Assembly (NCBI GenBank): GCA_934667175.1
Contig: CAKULN010000045.1
Span: forward strand, 1 to 20,561
DNA from: an uncultured Bacteroidales bacterium
Lineage (GTDB): Bacteria > Bacteroidota > Bacteroidia > Bacteroidales > UBA932
Direction of reading: 5' to 3'
Length of the DNA: 20,561 nt
Position numbers and translations under genes: made by a program. Position 1 is the stretch's first letter. The number at the start of each line of letters is the position of its first letter. Of the stretch, positions 16,822 to 20,561 are shown piece by piece. Below the pieces are notes generated by a model. That model was given only the letters and a program-made list of their open reading frames with translations, made no database searches and was not told the origin of the DNA.

Positions 16822-19208
16822 AACCGCTCAGGATCCTGACAACGACGGCATGTCTGGTAGTATGCACAATGTCACCGGCGCAGACTACGTTCTGCCATGA
16901 CGGACTGCTCCGGAAGCAACTTGTCGAAAGCGGATTCCTCCACAGTCCGCTGCCGGTTGACACCCTCGACTCCCACGAGGCCGCCGGATGGAAGAAAGCG
17001 GTGATCTCCGAAACCGGACCGCTCGCCGGACTCCCGATGGAGATGGGATTCTGGAAAAAGCCCGGATTCCGGGCTGTAGGCTCGCCCGGAGACCCCGACT
17101 ACGCCACATACGGAGGATGCCATGTAACATACAACCTCAGCGGACGAAATCTGGAAGACTACAACCGGATCGAGTTCTGGATCTATCCTGACTGCAAGGG
17201 ATTGAGCGTTGTCAATGTGGATCTGTCATTCCTCAACGGAGACGTTCCTGCTAAGCCTGGCTACAACAGCCCGTCCGGGTCTCATTTTGTCAATCTGAAA
17301 CCCGGAATCTGGAACAGGTGCTTTCTGGAAATTGATGAATATCAAAGGGACAATGTCATCGGATTAAGATTCAGTTCCACTGACAGAGGCAGTTCCATCG
17401 GGGCGTCCGACTATTCCGCCAGATTTGTCATCGACAGGATATCCCTGCAGAAAGTCAAGGCTCCTGACAAAGTCTCAGGCTGGGAACCTAAGAAAGGACA
17501 AATCATCTATTCAACAACCGGTTACAGCGTCGTGGGAGAAAAGACAGCTGTCACCGGCCCGCAGACCAAAGGCGGATTCAGCGTCATCGACGTTGAGTCC
17601 GGTGCGGTGGTCTATTCAGGAAAGATCAGAAAAAGTGTCACGACAACCGGCACGTTCGGAGTTCTGGACTTCTCAGCGCTCACCAGACCAGGGACTTACA
17701 TAATCAAGGCCGGCGAGGCCGAGACCGGCACCTTCAGAATCTCGGACGACCTCTGGGACGATTCCCGATGGAAGGTGCTCAACTACATATTCAGTCAGCG
17801 TTGCGGCCACGAAGTGCCTGGCATCCACGGAGTTTGCCACAAAGACCTCTTCGCGTCGCACGACGGAAAGAGGATTGAATATTCAGGCGGCTGGCACGAT
17901 GCCGGTGACCTTTCGCAGCAGACCCTCCAGACCGGAGATGTGACCTACTCGCTTCTGGAAGCATATTCATCACTTAAGGACCGCAATCCGGTTCTGGCGG
18001 CAAGGATGCTTGAGGAGGCCCGCTGGGGGCTGTCGTTCATCATCGGCTGCCGCTTCGGCGACGGTTTCAGGGCCAGCAGCATGGGACTTCTGATCTGGCA
18101 GGACGGGGTAATCGGCACATTTGACGACATCACCTCGGTCAGGGTGCAGAACAACTCTTTCGACAATTTCCTGCACTCTGGTTACGAGGCGTTCGCAGCC
18201 ATGACACTGCCCGAAACAGACAAAGAATTGAAGGCACGGCTTCGGGACATCGCAGAGGAAGACTTCCGCTTCGCCTCCGAAAAATTCGCCAAGGACGGCT
18301 ACGACATCTTCACACAACCCTACGAGCACACCTACAACACCTCGCACAGCCAGTTCCAGGCCACAATCTCCTGGGCGGCCAGCCAACTCTACAGACTGAC
18401 CGGGAAGAAGGAATATGCCGCCAGAGCCTCCGAAGCCATTGAATATGTCCTCTCATGCCAACGGACAGAGCCTGTCGGAGATTGTCCGGGAGGCTTTTTC
18501 TACAGGGACACGACCAGAAGGTCAATAGTGCATTACATCCACCAGTCCAGAGATCAGGTCTTCATGCAGGCCTTGGCGTTGCTCTGTGAAACCCAGAAAG
18601 AGTCCCCGGACTGCAACCGGTGGCTCGGAGCGATAAGGTTTCACGGTGACTATCTGAAGAGCTTGATGCGTTACACGGCTCCGTACGGGATGATTCCGAG
18701 CGGTGTTTATGAGGAGGAAGAGTGGAGGGACTCAGAAAGTTTCCACGCCCTTCATCTGTTTCCACCGGCAGACGCCGAGGAAAGATATTCATTGCAGATC
18801 AGAAAAGGAGTCAAGCTGGACAACAATCACTATGTCAAGCGGTTCCCCGTCTGGTTCGGAATATTCAACGGCAACTCCGCTGTCCATCTTTCGACAGGCA
18901 AGGCAGCCGCGATCTGCGGAAAGATTCTTGGCGATGAAAAATTGATGCAGATTGCCCGTGAACAGCTTTACTGGACGGTCGGCAAGAATCCTTTCGGGCA
19001 ATCATTGATCTACGGTGAGGGGCACAACTATCCTCAGATGAACAGCTTCTCCAGCGGAGAGATCACCGGAGAGATGCCTGTCGGAATCCGCACCCTGGGA
19101 GATGACGACATCCCGTACTGGCCGCAGACCAACAATGCCTGTTACAAGGAAGTCTGGGTCACAACTGCCGGGAAATGGATTTCCCTGTTGTCCGAATTCA
19201 AGGAATAA
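16818..19208 (+). CDS. Secreted multidomain GH9 glycosidase (possible exo-glucosaminidase or endoglucanase)
   Basis: 796 residues. The signal peptide is MKPLRILTTTACLVVCTMSP-AQ. Residues of about 25-220 form a beta-rich domain resembling a carbohydrate-binding module (CHVTYNLSGRNLEDYNRIEF, ARFVIDRISLQKV). About 230-318 is the Ig-like CelD_N domain that precedes many GH9 catalytic modules (VVYSGKI, LDFSALTRPGTYIIKAG). The (alpha/alpha)6 catalytic domain runs from about 325 to the end: GGWHDAGDLS gives D361 and D364 (base and water positioning), HTYNTSHSQFQATISWAA lies mid-domain, and NNACYKEVWVTTAGKWI gives E778 as the likely acid. All three catalytic carboxylates are thus present. GH9 is mainly cellulase, but the family includes exo-beta-glucosaminidases encoded in chitin-disaccharide operons of Vibrio, and the aminosugar neighbours here favour that. 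Translation starts inside the previous stop (ATGA overlap). It ends flush against the opposing DUF486 gene. Confidence 0.9.
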   Translation: MKPLRILTTTACLVVCTMSPAQTTFCHDGLLRKQLVESGFLHSPLPVDTLDSHEAAGWKKAVISETGPLAGLPMEMGFWKKPGFRAVGSPGDPDYATYGGCHVTYNLSGRNLEDYNRIEFWIYPDCKGLSVVNVDLSFLNGDVPAKPGYNSPSGSHFVNLKPGIWNRCFLEIDEYQRDNVIGLRFSSTDRGSSIGASDYSARFVIDRISLQKVKAPDKVSGWEPKKGQIIYSTTGYSVVGEKTAVTGPQTKGGFSVIDVESGAVVYSGKIRKSVTTTGTFGVLDFSALTRPGTYIIKAGEAETGTFRISDDLWDDSRWKVLNYIFSQRCGHEVPGIHGVCHKDLFASHDGKRIEYSGGWHDAGDLSQQTLQTGDVTYSLLEAYSSLKDRNPVLAARMLEEARWGLSFIIGCRFGDGFRASSMGLLIWQDGVIGTFDDITSVRVQNNSFDNFLHSGYEAFAAMTLPETDKELKARLRDIAEEDFRFASEKFAKDGYDIFTQPYEHTYNTSHSQFQATISWAASQLYRLTGKKEYAARASEAIEYVLSCQRTEPVGDCPGGFFYRDTTRRSIVHYIHQSRDQVFMQALALLCETQKESPDCNRWLGAIRFHGDYLKSLMRYTAPYGMIPSGVYEEEEWRDSESFHALHLFPPADAEERYSLQIRKGVKLDNNHYVKRFPVWFGIFNGNSAVHLSTGKAAAICGKILGDEKLMQIAREQLYWTVGKNPFGQSLIYGEGHNYPQMNSFSSGEITGEMPVGIRTLGDDDIPYWPQTNNACYKEVWVTTAGKWISLLSEFKE

Positions 19209-19577
19209 CTACTTTAAAAACACGAAGAAAACCGCGAGGACCAGACAGATGAAAGCGGCGATGTGGTTCCAGTGAAGCGTCTCGCCCTTGAAAAGAAGTG
19301 TGACCACGAGGGTGAACACTATCAGAGAGACAACCTCTTGGATGACTTTCAGTTGCATGAGGCTGAACGGGCCACCGTTGCCGTTGAAGCCGAGGCGGTT
19401 GGCTGGGACCTGGGCGCAATATTCAAAGAAAGCCAATCCCCAAGAGAAGAGAATGACCAGAATGAGCGGCCAGCTAGTCGAAATCTTCATTTCCTGAAGC
19501 TTCAGATGGCCGTACCACGCGAATGTCATGAATATGTTGGAAAGCACCAACAGAAGGACTGTTCCTATCGCTCTCAT
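19209..19577 (-). CDS. DUF486 (DMT-superfamily) small membrane protein
   Basis: 122 residues from the ATG at 19577, with four hydrophobic helices (GTVLLLVLSNIFMTFAWYG, WPLILVILFSWGLAFFEYCA, VIQEVVSLIVFTLVVTLLF, IAAFICLVLAVFFVFLK). The blocks NIFMTFAWYGHLK, QVPANRLG and FSLMQLKVIQEVVSL are hallmarks of the DUF486 family, whose function is unknown; it belongs to the drug/metabolite transporter-like superfamily. The reading frame also opens at a TTG (19604), but that codon overlaps the promoter box at 19602-19609; family proteins start close to the chosen Met. A second Met lies one codon upstream (19580) and cannot be excluded. The stop codon touches the GH9 stop from the opposite strand. It is probably a housekeeping gene marking the end of the PUL. 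Confidence 0.88.
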   Translation of the reverse strand: MRAIGTVLLLVLSNIFMTFAWYGHLKLQEMKISTSWPLILVILFSWGLAFFEYCAQVPANRLGFNGNGGPFSLMQLKVIQEVVSLIVFTLVVTLLFKGETLHWNHIAAFICLVLAVFFVFLK

Positions 19578-19601
19578 CATGTCTTTGAATATAAACGGGC
19601 A

Positions 19602-19609
19602 CAAAGGTA
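19602..19609 (-). promoter_or_regulatory. Bacteroidota -7 promoter box for the DUF486 gene
   Basis: The minus strand reads TACCTTTG, an exact TAnnTTTG match, 25 bases upstream of the chosen ATG. A start site a few bases after the box leaves a leader of about 15-20 bases. The box excludes the TTG codon at 19604 as a translation start. A -33 element is not obvious. Confidence 0.55.
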
Positions 19610-19635
19610 GTAATATTCATTGGTATTTCATGTCA

Positions 19636-19792
19636 CTTCGACAAGCTCAGTGACCGAAGCAACCGGCCGCTGAGCCTGCCAAAACACGGTCGCAGAACTT
19701 GTCAGAGCAAACGAAAGCGGTCGCTGAGCTTGCCGAAGCGCCCGAAGTCACCGAGCACGGTCCTGAGCTTGTGGTCCCTAAGCTTGTCGAAG
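19636..19792. repeat. Cluster of six degenerate palindrome-type intergenic repeats (core CTGAGCTTGTCGAAG)
   Basis: About 20-base units close to GGTCnCTGAGCTTGTCGAAG occur at 19636-19655 (inverted), 19665-19684, 19688-19707, 19719-19738, 19759-19774 (shortened) and 19773-19792. Against the consensus they match at 16 to 19 of 20 positions, apart from the short one. The first copy is complementary to the later ones at 18 or so of 20 positions, so the cluster can fold into alternative stems. Similar dispersed CTGAGCTTGTCGAAG sequences are familiar from intergenic DNA of many bacteria. The block fills most of the 310 bases between the DUF486 gene and the transposase; I see no gene in it. Confidence 0.72.
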
Positions 19793-19843
19793 GGCCGAAG
19801 TCACCGGAAGTTTGACACTTAATTTTTTCAATATTTTCACCAG

Positions 19844-19868
19844 AGAGGCCTCCAGCCTCTTTTTTTTG
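19844..19868 (+). terminator. Rho-independent terminator upstream of the transposase
   Basis: AGAGGC (19844-19849) and GCCTCT (19855-19860) form a perfect six-base stem with a five-base loop, followed directly by a seven-T run (19861-19867). On the plus strand it would stop transcripts coming from the left before they reach the transposase. The partner on the minus strand has no T-tract of comparable strength. Confidence 0.65.
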
Positions 19869-19882
19869 TCAAATGAAATTCG

Positions 19883-19890
19883 TATCTTTG
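19883..19890 (+). promoter_or_regulatory. Bacteroidota -7 promoter box for the transposase
   Basis: TATCTTTG fits TAnnTTTG exactly and lies 24 bases before the transposase ATG. A TTTG at 19865-19868 is closer than the usual -33 spacing, so the upstream element is doubtful. Confidence 0.55.
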
Positions 19891-19914
19891 TAGCTATCTT
19901 TAGCTATTTTGAAT

Positions 19915-20561
19915 ATGAAGCTTACTATCAGCCGTTCGAAGAACGCGGAATCGTATTACGTGCAGAAGTCCTATAGGACTGACTCGGGCAAGAGCTCCAC
20001 AAGGACAGTGGAGCGTCTGGGTACCATCGAGGAGGTGAAAGCCCGTTTCGGAGAGACGAACACGATGGAGGCGGTCAAGGCATACATTAGGGAGCTCACC
20101 AAGGCGGACAAGGAACAGAGCCGTGACGTCATCGTAAGACTGTCTCAGAGCAAAATGATAAAGAAAGACGAGCAGCGTTGCTACAACGGAGGCTACCTCT
20201 TCCTCCAGAAGGTCTACCACGAGCTGGGGCTGGACAGGATATGCAAGAGGATAGCGAAGAGACACAAGAACAGATATGACCTTGACGGCATCCTGTCGAT
20301 GCTACTCTATACGAGGATACTGTATCCGGGGTCGAAGCTGTCGTCATTGGAAGACGCCAGACGCTTCATCGAGCAGCCGGAGGCGGATATTCATCAAGTG
20401 TATAGATCACTGTCGCTGCTGGCGGAGGAGAGCGATGACATCCAGGCCGCTGTGTATAAGAACAGCCTCAAACTCGGCCCCCGCCAGGACAGGGTCATCT
20501 ATTACGACTGCACGAACTACTACTTCGAGAGCGAGGAGGAGTGCGGCCTGCGCCAATACGG
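19915..20561 (+). CDS. IS1634-family (IS4-like DDE) transposase, N-terminal part (partial)
   Basis: I translated this frame by hand from the ATG at 19915; it stays open for 215 codons to the right edge. It begins MKLTISRSKNAESYYVQKSY, followed by RTVERLGTIEEVKARFG and a basic helical region. GGYLFLQKVYHELGLDRICK and DLDGILSMLLYTRILYPGSK are typical of the IS1634-type transposases common in Bacteroidota. VIYYDCTNYYFE supplies D198, the probable first Asp of the DDE triad; the other catalytic residues lie beyond the window. No stop or frameshift is seen, so the element may be intact. The preceding terminator and its own -7 box suggest independent, insulated expression. It has no functional link with the PUL but shows that the right flank is open to insertion. 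Confidence 0.88.
   Translation, partial: MKLTISRSKNAESYYVQKSYRTDSGKSSTRTVERLGTIEEVKARFGETNTMEAVKAYIRELTKADKEQSRDVIVRLSQSKMIKKDEQRCYNGGYLFLQKVYHELGLDRICKRIAKRHKNRYDLDGILSMLLYTRILYPGSKLSSLEDARRFIEQPEADIHQVYRSLSLLAEESDDIQAAVYKNSLKLGPRQDRVIYYDCTNYYFESEEECGLRQY

Larger units (their letters stand above)
19793..20561 (+). mobile_element. IS1634-like insertion sequence, left part (right end outside window)
   Basis: Inferred from the transposase gene it contains. The left boundary is uncertain: it must lie between the last palindromic repeat (ending 19792) and the terminator at 19844, and the AT-rich stretch starting TTTGACACTT at 19811 is a candidate end. The terminal inverted repeat cannot be confirmed because the other end is outside the window. 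Confidence 0.55.

Noticed and set aside
19636..19792. CRISPR array
   Set aside because: The units are degenerate, palindromic, unevenly spaced and in both orientations, with no uniform spacers or cas genes.

Overview
The window looks like chromosomal DNA of a Bacteroidota member, probably a Bacteroidales relative. The evidence is a SusC/SusD pair, a second SusC-like receptor, a one-protein hybrid two-component regulator, lipoproteins with Cys close behind the signal helix, and TAnnTTTG-type -7 promoter boxes. No rRNA, tRNA or CRISPR array was seen, so a genus cannot be assigned from the sequence alone.

Bases 1-19208 form a polysaccharide utilization locus (PUL) with two divergent arms around the regulatory gap 13813-14058. 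The left arm is on the minus strand. In transcription order it has a hybrid two-component system regulator (13812-10000), a ROK-family sugar kinase (9924-8983), a secreted GH18 chitinase fused to a ThuA-like domain (8934-7171), a 250-base gap holding a long nested inverted repeat, SusC (6919-3788), SusD (3776-1806) and a second, N-terminally short SusC-like receptor that runs off the left edge (1771-1). The right arm is on the plus strand: a NagB-type aminosugar-6-phosphate deaminase (14059-14787), an FHS/NagP-like MFS permease (14790-16043), a ThuA-like lipoprotein (16060-16821) and a multidomain GH9 enzyme (16818-19208), all tightly packed.

Read together, the genes suggest use of a GlcNAc- or GlcN-containing polymer such as chitin, partly deacetylated chitin, or a related glycan. 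SusC/SusD and the second receptor would bind and import oligosaccharides. GH18 would cut internally and GH9 could trim the ends. The permease would carry the sugar into the cytoplasm, the kinase would phosphorylate it, and the deaminase would pass it to fructose-6-phosphate. No GlcNAc-6-phosphate deacetylase (NagA) is visible, and GH9 enzymes in some chitin-type loci are exo-glucosaminidases, so a partly deacetylated substrate is possible. Two ThuA-like domains in the same locus are the least explained part.

The right edge, 19209-20561, is a boundary region. It has a small DUF486 membrane protein gene convergent with GH9 (stop codon against stop codon), a roughly 160-base cluster of six degenerate palindromic intergenic repeats, a rho-independent terminator, and the start of an IS1634-like transposase that runs off the window.
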